A DNA stretch of 64,000 nt from NCBI GenBank assembly GCA_015179125.1, contig WHVA01000283.1:1-64000 (forward strand), in the 5' to 3' direction. This stretch comes from Gautieria morchelliformis (taxonomy: Eukaryota; Basidiomycota; Agaricomycetes; Gomphales; Gomphaceae). Every line of letters starts with the position of its first letter. Position 1 is the first letter of the stretch. Below, one piece after another: positions 34,410 through 46,406 of this stretch. The position numbers and the translations under genes are program-made. Under the pieces are notes generated by a model that saw nothing but the letters and a program-made list of their open reading frames with translations, had not been told where the DNA came from and ran no database searches.

Positions 34410-34989
34410 CAGACAGCTTCCTGTATGTCGCACCATTGCTTCTCAGCGTGTGCACTGTCTTGGATGGATTATGATTGTATATATCTATGGAACGGACATT
34501 GACGGGACGCCGAAGGGCTTAATGAACTTTTAGAATATTTTTTACAGTAATTTTCCTAGATTATCCAATACTACTACTGTATCGCCGAATAGGAAGTGGT
34601 TCAGGATGTGAATCGCTCCGACACTGGCACCCCTGCTTACAGGGGTGGTTCGATAGCTCTTAATTCTTGATAAATATAAGCCAAAGTTGACCAATTTTTT
34701 GTGGGAATAAAAATGATGTGTAGTAAGATATATTCAACATGTTAACAGCTCAGCAAACCACTTCCTGACCTCAGGCATTTGGATGCCCCACTAGGGCTCT
34801 GTCGGCCTACTTTTCCTGTTAGGAAATTTGATAAATGGTTGAAGGACATATACTTATAGTAGATACATGTTCTATAAAATTCCCTTTGTCATTTTATCAA
34901 TACTACATACAGTTTGAGGAAATTGATCCACTTCCTGTTCAGTGATAGTACATATACAACTCTGCCCAAGAAGATACAAGCACAACGTA
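34410..34989. other. Convergent 3' spacer, AT-rich
   Basis: About 580 bp between convergent genes, AT-rich at 34530-34560 and 34660-34900. No gene is seen. Confidence 0.6.
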
Positions 34990-37773
34990 CTATCGCGAGA
35001 CTTTTCGAGATTTTGGTCTTGTTGATGTTCCTCCAATAAAATCCATTGGCGCATCACCTTTTTTCTTCTTTGTCCTCCGTTTGTAATTGTTTTCGGCAAG
35101 CTGACGCATTTGAACAATCTGCGTGATCCAGTGCACGCCTTCGCCCAGGAGTTCTTGCCCTTCCTCATACAGAGCACTCTCTTCCTCCGGTGTCAGTAGA
35201 CGTGGGGAACTACGGCGTCCAGCACGCAGTAAATGGAGCTGTAACACGGCTTCAGGGAACAAGACATCTGCACAGTACTGCGCCAGCGTTAGCGGGTAAT
35301 GCACATTCTCAACCGTAAAACGCACCAGTCCGCGCTCTGAGCGTGAAAGATTTTCATACGCATCGCATCCTTTAGGGCGCATCCTTGAGGCTGATAAAAC
35401 CGGTATTTCCTTCGCAGACCTCCCTAAAGGCGACGAGCCAGTGACCTCAGAGGCCTTGAGACCACTAGAAAGGGTCTTTGGAGGAGGCGAAATTTGCGTG
35501 TGCTCCTCGTCGCTGTCTAATTCCATGTCCGAGGACTGATCAAGCACAATGGATGACGACAGTACCACGTTCTACGCGATGACATCAGTTCCCGAAGTAA
35601 CAACCGCGCTGTGAGCGGCACTGACCGCATTAGTGTCACTCTCAGCCATCAGTGTTTGAGAGGAGGGGTGCCCATCGTGGTCGGGCTTGCATATGTTGGT
35701 TAACAAAAGTGACCACTTGAAATTGCTTGAACATCACTCACCCGATCGACATCAGCATGGCTGGATAAGATCGGGCGAGAGAACACGGGCATATCTTGCA
35801 CGATGTCAGAGGACTTGAACTCCGTGGGGACCACTGCGGCATTGATGTCGAGGGACGGGACCTAGTTTTCGCATGGCCCTTGAGTAAGGTTCGCCAGAAT
35901 GAGAAGGATGAAAATGACTAACAGGCATGCTTTCAGCGAGTGACTCTGCTTTCGTCGCGTCAGACCCATCCGAGGGTGCAATGTCCCGTTCGCCCCCACA
36001 AACTTCATCTCCATCCTTGACCCTCTCCGCCCATCTCTCGTCCCTTAGCATTGTCCTCCGGACAAGCATCAACGCTTTCTTCACTTCGTTCTCCGAAAAC
36101 CGACCCCGCATTGATGCAGCCTGGGCGAGCTGCTGTCGTGCTTTTCCTCCTTTGATGAAAATATCATGGCGCTCATACGAAGGCTCATACTCTCGTCGGA
36201 TGACATGACATAAAAACGGATATACGTAACGCATCTGTTTCTCCAAAGGAAGGGCGCAGAAATCCACAGGATCTGTAATATCTTCGAGATCGGCATTGGA
36301 GGGTGACGGCGAAGGTGCCCGCGTGATGTAGCGATCACGTATTTCATCTTCAGAATCGGGGGCTTCTGTGTCAGATGGAAATTCGGTGCGCCATTGGCCC
36401 AACTACATCAAGTCTATTCAGGAATTGGTACAGGGACAGGTCGAGGACACTAACCTGACAGGTTGCAAAGCCATCTTCATCGGAGGTGAAAAGGCGTTTC
36501 CTTTCCATCTTTTTCCTCTTTCCATCTATATAACAGACCTCGTAAAGCCACTTTCCGGATCTCTTATCTTGATGTACCGCAACCACACGAGCTGGCCAGT
36601 GATCCGGTCGGCCTTTGTGGTCACTGGCCAGCACCAACTCGCCGTCCACCTCACCAACTTTGATTTCCTCGTCCAGGGGAGCGGCGGAACGCTTCTTTAA
36701 TCGAGTGGGAGTTGGTGTTTGTGGTAAATCTATATTATCATCACCTTCCCTTCTTTTCTTTCCTTTTCCCGCGGCACCCAGAAGTGTTATTAGTGACGGT
36801 CCTTCGGGAAGTTCATCGTCTACGTCTGCCTCCAGTGCTTGATCCCGAGCATTGGTCCAGCGCCGAACAAGCTTTGAGGATACTCCCCTCGTCATGTTGG
36901 CTTCGTCGGGTGATTCGATGTGACTGTGAGGGAGAGAAAATGTAGAAGAGGAGAACCGCACGCATCCCTCATCACGAAATGAAAGCACCGTAGACGAAGA
37001 AGGGGACGAGATATTGACGACACGCTCGTTCCCATGCCCGTCATCCCCAAATAATCTTGTCGAAACTTCCAAGGGGTCATCCGTAGTAACCTTTACACGT
37101 AGCCTGGTTAATTGATAAACTGAGGCATAGGCAATATGAGACCGACTTGGGCAGGCCACCAATATGATACCTGTTCAACCGGCGCGGTAGGATCTATCAA
37201 GGCGCCTCGAGAGTTAAGCCTCACCCATACTACATCATTTTCGATGTAAATGTTTGCGTATTTGCTCGGAGAGCGACAAGATGGGGAGGACGTGAGCAGA
37301 TCAGCCATGACGCCAGGGTCCCGGGTCGTCCGAGGCTGGGGAGAATAACTAGCAAGTTTAGCACGCTTCGAGGGTGCATTGGACGTTGAATGTGGGGAAC
37401 GCTTTTGCGGCGTCACTACAGATCCAGAATGGAGGGGACTGGGGCTTCTGGGTGATTGGAGAACGGATTTCATCGACTTCTGGCTTGAATGACGTCGGAC
37501 ACCACGAACTGCAGTGCCTCTACCTCGCCTTCTCCCACGCAGACCCCTAGACACTTTCACACTTTTATCCTGAGACGAATCCGAGTCCACGTTGCCTGCA
37601 TCGTCGTCATCTTCTGTGAGACCCGAACCAAGAGTGTGTTCGGGCGGTTTCTGCTCAGCAGATTTGCGAGGTCGCTTTGTCTGCTCCTTCATAGTCGCGG
37701 CTGCCCTCTGCGCGGCACCCCGCGCGGGGACAATCTTCTGGGAAAGAGGCGTCTCCTCATTTGTAGTCGCCAT
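34990..37773 (-). CDS. Nuclear protein with PWWP-like signature, function unknown
   Basis: A six-exon model (37160-37773, 36455-37103, 35923-36402, 35742-35861, 35626-35685, 34990-35571) gives 834 residues. The N-terminus is basic with AT-hook-like RGLRGRRRGRGTAVRGVRR and many S/T-P sites. NDVVWVRLNSRG followed by VEQVSYWWPAQ looks like a PWWP domain start. A second such segment (GELVLASDHKGRPDHWPARV, then LYEVCYIDGKRKKMERKRLF) is PWWP- or Tudor-like. A helical region follows (MRYVYPFLCHVIRREYEP). The tail is Lys-rich (NNYKRRTKKKKGD). A chromatin-binding role is inferred. The splice at 37104-37159 is unsure: the only in-phase GT donor I find cuts inside the YWWPAQ motif. The last intron (35572-35625) also removes an in-frame TAG. 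Confidence 0.7.
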
Positions 37774-40700
37774 TGACGCGTCCCCTTGATGGTATCGACG
37801 AGGTATGGGGAGCTAAAACTGGTCTGGTATAGATGGTAAGTACCCGCGACGAGACGTACCTGCGTGAGGAGCTGTATCTGCTCGCGACACGCCGTCGAGG
37901 TAGAAAGAGTGAGAAATGCGGAGGCAAATGGCTTGTGGGTGCAAATGGACGTGTACACTCCTTGTGATCCAGCTAAACACTTACATAACGAACCTCTGGA
38001 AAAGCCAACATTTATTCGTGGATTTGTTGAACCCGCTCTCACAAGAGTCACATTATACTGTAACACGATGTAAAAGAATCTTCGACTGACTGTTATCTAT
38101 CTGGGCTTTCTAGTTTCGACGTCACCATACAGGTTCAGGGTGCACGCCCTTTCTGTACTGATTCAGTTTTTCAACTGCGCCGTTGCCCCGTGCGTGGCCC
38201 CACACTCCTTCCGGTGTTCTATGTCTATTCCGTCGTGTCTCACTATCTCCCCCGTATAATTCTGAGGCTCTCCGTGGATCTGGTTCCTTGATCGCCGCTC
38301 CCATGCCATTTTGCTAGTGACTGGCCCTTTGGAACGTCCACTTTCGCTGCTTTTCGTGCGTTTGGTTATTGAGTTCTGGCCTGGTCTGCCTTCCCCGTCA
38401 CCAGTCTGCTTCGAGACCAGTGAGGGCAGGTTGAGGGGGTGTCATTTCTACATCCCATATCCTTCGTCATCCTTGTCTTCTGTTGAACATTGTCTGGTCG
38501 GCTAGCGTTTCACGGCTCTTGCTCTTGTTTGGATATCTCGCCTGGTCTGTTTGGGGCATCTCAGGTCCGTCGGATCCCACATTCAAGCTCTGTGGACACT
38601 GGCGTTGGCGAGGCGGTAATTCGTCCTGGGAGCCTGAGACTGACGTTGGTCGTTGGCTTCGCCGTCTACTCTGTCCTCGTCCTCTGCCTCTTCCTCGTTT
38701 TCCTCCTTTCCGAAATTGATATATTCCTTTTCTTCGCCTTCTTCCGCTCAGTTACCCCACTTCTTCACCTCCGCCTTGCGCATGTGGCATACGTGGACAG
38801 TGGTTATCTATCTATTTCGTCATGCATCTTGAGCGTCGTGGGGGGTAACCTCTGGATCCAACGTACGCTGTTGCTTTGACCACTACTGCCGCATGATGTC
38901 ACAACCTCGCCTGCCCCCACATCATCTGAGGTCATATTGACACACTGACTCTGCCGCATGCTTACCTTGACTCAAACAAACTAGTCACGAGTCTAGGGAC
39001 TTGACGTGCTTCTTTGGGTTAAGCCCGCGAGGTAGGTACCTTGTGCATATGTATACTTCCCGCTGTTCCGTGCACTCATCATTCAGTACCCTATAAGTCA
39101 TTTTGCGTTTTTCGGCTCAAGGGCAGTATCATGTGGCAGTGTCTGTGAGCATGTTGACGACCGGCGGCGGGAAAAACCTGCAGCGACGTGCTGTACACGG
39201 TAAGACCATGTTGGACAATCGAAACTATTGTGTGGCGATAATTCATAATCAGGCATCGTCAACATGAAACTGGGCTGCTCCCCACATACAAGCGGAGGTA
39301 ACTCTAGGTGCTGCCGACCACGACTAGCAGTGCTATTACAGTAATTGCAGGAGCTCACGATTAGCCGAGTTATGCCTACGTGACAGTTGCTGCGTGTGCA
39401 CCGAAACTCGTGATACTCTGATCAGTGATGCCCTCGTGGTCACTACTGGTGTGATCGTGAAAACAAGTGATGTAGGCCGAGTGTAGTTGTCTCCCGGTGG
39501 GTGATGAACCAGCGGATGTCCTTAAGAACATCCCCAGCTGCCGAACTGTAGTCTAGCAGTGTGGATGAATTTGTACATCAGTGATCACCGGTGATGGCCG
39601 GCCTGGGTCTCTATTACTGTAAGGATAATGAGTCTTGGGGGAGGGTGAACTGAATAATGTTATACGCTGCACTCTCTTCAGACCATACTTCCATTGGCCA
39701 ACTTTACATTAATTTGATGGGGGTGTCATTGAGTCGTGATCGCGTGATCCACCAGCCATGCCGCTACTACACAACGTCCAGTGCTCGCACCTCCAGTTTT
39801 CCAGTTCATGGTCGTTCGACTCATACTGGACTCCAAAGCCCAGCCCAGCAGGTAGTTGACGCCAAACAAAGGAATCATGTTTGGTACTACTTTTTTTTTT
39901 ACCGCAATTCCAAGCCTTATGTAAAGATTCCACGCCAATAAACGAGTTCTTCCTCTCCGAGCTCATGATGCACATGGATGGGTTGGGATACAAGTGCGGA
40001 GTACAGATTATATAGTATGTGTTTGCTAGAGGAGTGGGTAAACTTGCCAGACTGTAGAAATGACCATGCGCTCCCACATCGACCTCCAAGAGTTTTTGTT
40101 TTTATTCACCTTATAAGCTATTCCAGTGCGCGCTAAAACAGGTGCCACCCCGCTTCGTCAAAGCGGCAACTTCTGCTCGTCATTAATATTCGACGATACG
40201 AAGTACCCAAACATGCAAAACGTAGGTACACTGATACACTTGAGTCTGGACATCGACCTGGTACATCACCGCGCGGGACCGTTAGATCACATGTGCACAC
40301 ATGTGCCCTCTATAATATCGAGTTTGTTTTGGTCTTTACTTTGATTTGGCTTTTGGCTTCACGCGGCACTCGTCAACGTTCAACCCTCAACCCACTCCCT
40401 ACATTCCTCCTCTCATAGCCCCTACCCCCTCTTTCCGCCTCACCGCCCTCTCATGACCCTCTGGGAGAGGGGCAGCGAAACTCGCAAGGTGAGTCTGGGT
40501 CCGAGTCGGATGATTAATTATGCGTCAGAAGATGAGGACAGAGAGACGGGGGAAGACGGAGCCTCAGAGGAGGGGCACCGGGATCAGGGACACACGTACA
40601 CGGCACTATGGCACTGTGAGTATGAGTATCGCTTGTTCACGCACAAACTGGAATATCGCCCCAATGGGCCAACAGGCAGATGGCTATTCGGTGGAAGATA

Positions 40701-40778
40701 CACACCGATGTGTTTATCTTATGTAGTACTTGGCTCACCAACCCCAGAAACATTTGTCCATTGTTGCAAGTCAAAGAT
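37774..40778. other. 3-kb stretch with no supported gene
   Basis: Only short overlapping frames occur. The longest candidate, 38490-38879 on the plus strand, would encode 129 residues with a hydrophobic stretch (LTLVVGFAVYSVLVLCLFLV). It lacks any homologous motif and sits in pyrimidine-rich DNA, so I do not call it. A T10 run lies near 39891-39900. I see no transposon ends, tRNA or repeats. Confidence 0.5.
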
Positions 40779-43700
40779 TTAGATTTCCTGGAGCAACCGA
40801 ACGGTCGTATCGTGTCCTCCACGCAACGCCGCCTGCAGAGCACTGCTGAACTTTCCTCGTGCATTCGCATCCGCCCCCTTCTCCAGGAGTAACTGGACGG
40901 TCGTACTGTGACCATTATACGCCGCCGCCTGCAGGGCATTGCCGTACAATCCACCTTGAGCATTAACATCCGCCCCCCTCGTCAGGAGTGATCGGACGGT
41001 GGTATCATGACCTTGACGCGAAGCCCCCTGCAGTGCGCTACCATACTTTCCTCCCCGAGCATTCACGTCCGCGCCCTTCTCCAATAGCAACTGAACACAT
41101 GTATTGCGACCAAAGACTGCCGCCACCTGCAGGGGATTGCCGTACAACCCCCTCTAGCATTCACGTCCGCTCCATTCGCGACCAGCAACTGCACGGTCGT
41201 ATCATGACCTTGGCGCGAAGCCGCCTGCAATGCACTGCCAAATTTCCCTTCTTGGTCATTCACGTCCCCTCCAGCCTCTAGTAGTGACCGAACGGTCGTA
41301 TCGCGACCATGAAACGCCGCCGCTTGAAGTGCACTGCCGTACAGTCCTCCTCGGGCAGTCACATCGGCACCCTTCTCTAGAAGTAATCTAACGGCCGTAT
41401 CGCGACATTTATATGCCGCCACTTGCAGTAGACTGCCGTGCTTTCCTCCTTGGGCATTCACATCCGCTGCATGGTCCACCAGCAACCGAACGGCTGTATC
41501 ACGACCATTATACGCCGCCGCATACAACGCACTGCCGTACCTTCCTCCTGGCGCATTCACATCGGCCCCCTCCGCGAGCAGTAACCGTACGACGGTAGTG
41601 TGACCATTATGCGCCGCGGCCTGGAGTGCATTGCCGCACTCTCCCCATTGTGCATTAACGTCTGCACCCTTCTCCAGGAGCAACCGAATAATCATATCGT
41701 AACCCTCTGACGCGGCCGCCTGCAGCGCACTACCATATCGTCCCCCTTGCACATTGACGTCTGCTCCCTTCTCCAGGAGTAACAGAACGGTTGTACTGTG
41801 ACCATTATATGCCGCAGCCTGGAGTGCATTGCCATACCACCCTCCTCCTTGTGCATTGATGTCTGCACCTTTCTCCAAGAGCAACCTAATAATTGTATCG
41901 TGACCCTCTGACGCGGCCGCCTGCAGCGCACTGCCAAATTCTCCTCCTTGCACATTTACATCTGCTCCATGGTCCAATAGTAACCGAACGACACCAACAT
42001 CACCGCTAAACGCTGTCGCCTGGAGTGCACTGCCATACTCACCTCCTTGAGCATTCACGTTGGCGCCATTCTCCAGGAGTAACCGAATCACTGGTCCATG
42101 TCCGTCTGCTGCCGCTGCCTGCAGCGCAGGGCCATACTCTCCTCCTTGAGCATTGATGTCTGCCCCCTTCTCTAGGAGCAACCGAACAGTCGTATCATGA
42201 CCCTCTGATGCGGCTGCCTGCAGCGCTGTGCCATACATCCCGCCTTGCACATTGACATCAGCCCCCTGCTCCAGTAGCAACTCAACAGCTGTGTCATGAC
42301 CCTCTAAAGCTGCCACCTGCAGTGAACTGCCATATTCTCCTCCTTGCGCATTTATATCTGCACCCTGCTCCAGAAGCCACTGTATGATGCCAACGTCACC
42401 CTTATACGCAGCCGCATGTAGCGTACTGCCATAATATCCTCCTTGAGCATTGACGTCCGCGCCCTTCTCCAGAAGCGACCGCAGAACTGTAAAGTGACCC
42501 TCTGACGCCGCCGCTTGCGGTGCACAGCCATGCTCACCTCCTTGACCATTGATGTCCGCTCCGTGCTCCAGGAGTAACCGAACAATCGTATCGTCACCAT
42601 TAGATGCCGCTGCATGCAACACATTATCAAAATCTCCCCCTTGAATGTTGGCGTCCGCTCCCTTCTCCAGGAGCAACCGAATGATCGTACCACGACCGTT
42701 GGATGCCGCCGCCTGTAGCGCACTACCAAAGTCTCCTTGCGCATTCACATCTGCGCCCTGCTCCAGCAACAAGCGAACAACTGTATCATGACCCTCTGAT
42801 GCTGCCACCTGCAGCGCACCGCCATATAATGATTCTCCTGCTTGCACATTTACATCCGCTCTCTGCTCCAGCAGCAAGCGAACGATGCCGTTGTCGCCGT
42901 TAAACGCCGCTGCGCACAGAGCACTACCATATTCTCCCCCTTGAACATTGACGTCTGCTCCCTTCTCAAGGAGTAACTGAACGGTCGTACCATGACCATT
43001 TAATGCTGCCGCCTGCAGTGCACACCCATACTCGCCCCCTCGAGCATTGACGTCTGCGCCCTTCTCCAGCAGCATCCGAACCACCTTGTCGTAACCCCCT
43101 AACGACGCTGCTTGCAATGCATTTCCGTGCATTTCTCCTCGGGCATTGACGTTTGCGCTCTTCTCCAGGAGCAATTGAACGATTGTATCGTGACCTCCTA
43201 ACGCAGCCACCTGCAGAGCACCACCATGCTCTCCTCCTTGAGCATTGACATCCACGCCATTCTCCAGGAGCAACCAAACAACTGTATCATGGCCGTTAAA
43301 CGCCGCCGCTTGCAAGGCATTGCCATATTCTCCTCCTTCAGCATTGACATCCGCCCCCTTCTCCAGAAGCAATCGAACAACCGTATCGTGACCTTCTAGT
43401 GCAGCCAACTGCAGTGCAGTGCCGTTGTAGTCTGCTTGGGCATTGATGTCCGCTCCCATCTTCAGAAGCAACCCAACGACTGTAGCATGACCTTTTAAGG
43501 CGGCCGCCTGTAGCGCACTGCCCTTATTTCCCCCTCGTCCGTTCACGTCCGATCCATTCATTAGCAGGCTCTGAGTTGCTCGTTCCAACCCAGCCAATGA
43601 CGTGTAATAAAGAGGAGATACATAGTACGATTCCCATGACAGGTTCTGACGGCAAAGCCACAGCCAATTTGTATACGCCGGATCCGAGGGTTCAAGAAGA

Positions 43701-45963
43701 TTCATGGTCAGTCTGTGTAAAGTATCCGAGCTACCAGCTGCATCTGCCCGAGCATGATCCATCCAGTGCTCTGCGGCGTAGTGACATAGTGGATAGGAAG
43801 TGCCTGTACTCGAGTCCACACTACCAGGCTGGTCGAATTGTAGTAGGTAGGCCAGGCATGTCTGAGCGATGAATATTTCGGCTACCTTTTGGTTAAAATG
43901 GAAACGTGAAAGGGTGACATCGTTGCGAAGGTGTTCCGAAATCAGATATTCTCGGACGGAGAAATGTGCCAGTCTGACCTCTCCGGGTTCGTCGACATCC
44001 GCCGCATGGTGCTCGATGCTGTCCTCCTCATGCAGTTTAGCATCGGGGTCTGTAATAGCAACAAGACTAGAGCATATAGTCAGTATGTCTCGCGGATCCC
44101 AAAGACGCCGACTTCGGTCAAATAGGGAACCGTCTTCGGCGTCAGGTTCTGTAGCAAGCACATCTAGAGCTTCGTTCAGTGACGATGTGCCGACTGAGAA
44201 AGCAAGCCATTGCAACAGGCTCAGTGCATCCTTCCTATAGTCCTCGTCGATGTCTGTAAGAATCCTATCGTAGGTCTCATACAATGTCGTGGGTAGACGT
44301 GTGAGTGCTTTCTCTAGCGCAGCTGGAGAACGGCATTTTCGTAGAGCATCCAGTTGACAAACAACCCACCGAAACCTTGCTATTCCGTCAGTAGCGCTTT
44401 CCAAAAAAAGTAAAATGTCCACTTTACATTCCATGTGCGCCTTCAATCAGAGTCGTCTTAATTTTTTCTTTCTCGCCTGCGGAGCACAAACTGAACTTGA
44501 TATCGTCACCAAGTGTTCTGGACACATGAATTTGAATGTCACCGTCGACGAGACTGTCGTCCATGTGTACCTGATGTGAAACCAAGCTACTCAGCGTTTC
44601 TTCTATATCTCGCTCTTTCCGACTCGTCACTAGCAGGTGTAAGGAACCAAGCCCCCAACTAACGACCTCTCTGAGCAGCGTCAGAAACGTATTTCGTTCC
44701 GAGCATTCGTCGAGGGCATCAAAAACGATATACACAATCTGGAAGCCCTCAACGAGGACTTTCAAGGTTGACATTAGCTCCTCTGGACTTGGAGACCGGC
44801 GTCCATCAGCGCTCCTCGAGAACAGTGCCGCCAGAGCGCTGGGGGTGCTCGCGCATTGTAAAGACAATTGCACGACCAATGATCGAAGGACGGCATCTGG
44901 TTGTGTGTCTTTATTGTTAAAATCGAAGTAGAAAAATGCAACTGCGAGCGAGGGATCTGACTGGCAGTGAAGTGAAATTTCTTCGATGATGGTGGAGCTT
45001 GACGCATCCATTCGTTAGCATCATGGTGGAGAACAAGAACAATATAATGTACATACCATAAGACAGTCTTGCCCGCGCCAGCTGTGCCAGTATATCAGCG
45101 GTCAGCGCATTCGAGCAACTCAGTAGACATACGTATGCCGTGAAGCCATAAAAACGAGCGAGGAGACTCCTTCCATTCCTCAAACTGTTCCCCTTGTACA
45201 AACCACAAGCCGGTCGTCTCCTGTCGCTTTTTACGAGCATTCCTATGTTTTGACAGATGCTCAGGCGCCGACAGCCACTTATAGATTTCCTCACGACGTT
45301 CATCTATATGAAAAATCCATGAGCATCAGGGCCACCACGGTGGGGGGCACTCCACGCACGCATTCTGGCCTGTTCGATTGACTGGTTAATCTCAGTGGTA
45401 TGTTCCCGCAAGGATTCGACACCGGTATGTATCTCCAGGGTCAAGCGTCTATCAGGAAGATCAGGACCGAGTACAATGTAGTGGCAGGCGCAACGTACGT
45501 TTGATCGACGTCCATGGCTGAAGTCAATAAATGTTGGAGCTTGCCTAGGTTGTCGAGAGTTTTGTTAGCCTCGGCCTCCTTTAGTGGCCAGATCAAGGCT
45601 TGCATGCGACCTCTGCGTCCGAGGTCCTTTTCCAGCCTTGCCTTGAGACGCTCCAGCTCACCGCTGCACGCAGGAAGTAGGTCGCTCAGAGCGGGCAATC
45701 GGGAGGACGCTCTTGTCTCATCCTCTTCTACTAGCTGACGAATGTCTTCAAGCACTTTCTGCAACCCAAATAGCTGCTCAAGGACCCTTTTTTTATCTCT
45801 GGATGCATTCTTCACGCCGCTTCCATAGCTGTAACACGCGCTGATGGTTGCTCCAGTAAGCTGAAGGACGGCAATGACACTCGCTGATTGGTTTGGTTAC
45901 CGTTAGCATGCTAGCATGAATATGTTTCGACAACTTGCCTGCTAATCCCAGAGCTGCAGCCAT
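40779..45963 (-). CDS. NLR-like protein: N-terminal helical domain, NACHT, about 28 ankyrin repeats (frameshifted)
   Basis: Exons 45939-45963, 45499-45883, 45360-45448, 45133-45303, 45057-45081, 44428-44997 and 44375-40779 join in phase. Intron 1 is GC-AG. The N-terminus (MAAALGLAASVIAVLQLTGA) and the following helices resemble the signalling domains of fungal STAND proteins. A linker (EEIYKWLSAPEHLSKHRNAR) leads to the NACHT: Walker A GIPGAGKTVL, Walker B IVYIVFDALDECS, and TSRKERDIEE. A helical arm follows, with LPTTLYETYDRIL and RLAHFSVREYLIS. Then come 33-residue repeats of the form GADVNAQGGEYGSALQAAAS. At the C5 run 41148-41152 one base is missing: the frame runs to a stop at 41063-41065, while repeats go on in the next frame to 40779. 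Such proteins act in fungal non-self recognition. This copy may be truncated or decaying. Confidence 0.9.
40782..43560 (-). repeat. Ankyrin-coding tandem array, about 28 units of 99 bp
   Basis: The unit is 99 bp (33 codons). Neighbouring units share most bases; minus-strand words such as CTCCTGGAGAAGGGNGCNGA recur at regular spacing. Units 8, 9, 18 and 28 differ in length by one or two codons, which leaves the frame intact. Variation is concentrated at a few codons: those around E-Y-G-S and the two residues after AAA. The sharp similarity suggests recent expansion or gene conversion within the array. Confidence 0.92.
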
Positions 45964-46406
45964 AGTGTTGAGCTGGTGCCTGTTAGAGTACTAGGGTTAA
46001 TGTCACCTTAATTTTATCGTGGCGCCTGCCGTGGGCATCATTTGATGCCAGACGACGTATATACAATGATCGCACGTCAAGTACGTCTCATCGTCTATTC
46101 GCCGAAGTGTTGGAATGCCGGCGCAAGGCTCCCACAAATTTTGTTACTTTTGACGGCATCGAGGGCCGACTACAACGTCAACAGAAGAAGTTCACTTGAG
46201 CTTACAGAAGGAACTGGACGAAGCATAGTGCTTCGTGGAACGGAAGTCTACAACGACAGGTCGCGTGCGATATCAAGCTTGCTTTGTGCCATAGCTAAAG
46301 GCATTTGAATATTGAGAAGACTACATATATACGTGTTACAGGTAGTGGGGGCAAGCATCAAGATAGACAAGATAGAGCATACTCCACGGTCGAGCCTGCA
46401 CTTTCA
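45964..46406. promoter_or_regulatory. Promoter of the NLR-like gene and 3' end of the Zn2Cys6 gene
   Basis: A 443-bp spacer between two minus-strand genes. The short plus-strand frames in it have no motif. No other feature is seen. Confidence 0.5.

Noticed and set aside
38490..38879. 129-codon plus-strand frame with hydrophobic stretches
   Set aside because: Pyrimidine-rich DNA gives hydrophobic residues by composition. No motif, no introns and no supporting context.
40453..40782. Plus-strand frame at the 3' end of the NLR-like gene
   Set aside because: No family resemblance, and its end overlaps the NLR-like gene's coding end on the other strand.
41413..43380. Several long frames antisense or shifted inside the ankyrin array
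   Set aside because: They repeat with the 99-bp unit, so they are shadows of the repeat coding sequence.
40782..43560. CRISPR-like regular spacing of repeats
   Set aside because: The units are contiguous 99-bp ankyrin codons without spacers, in a eukaryotic gene.
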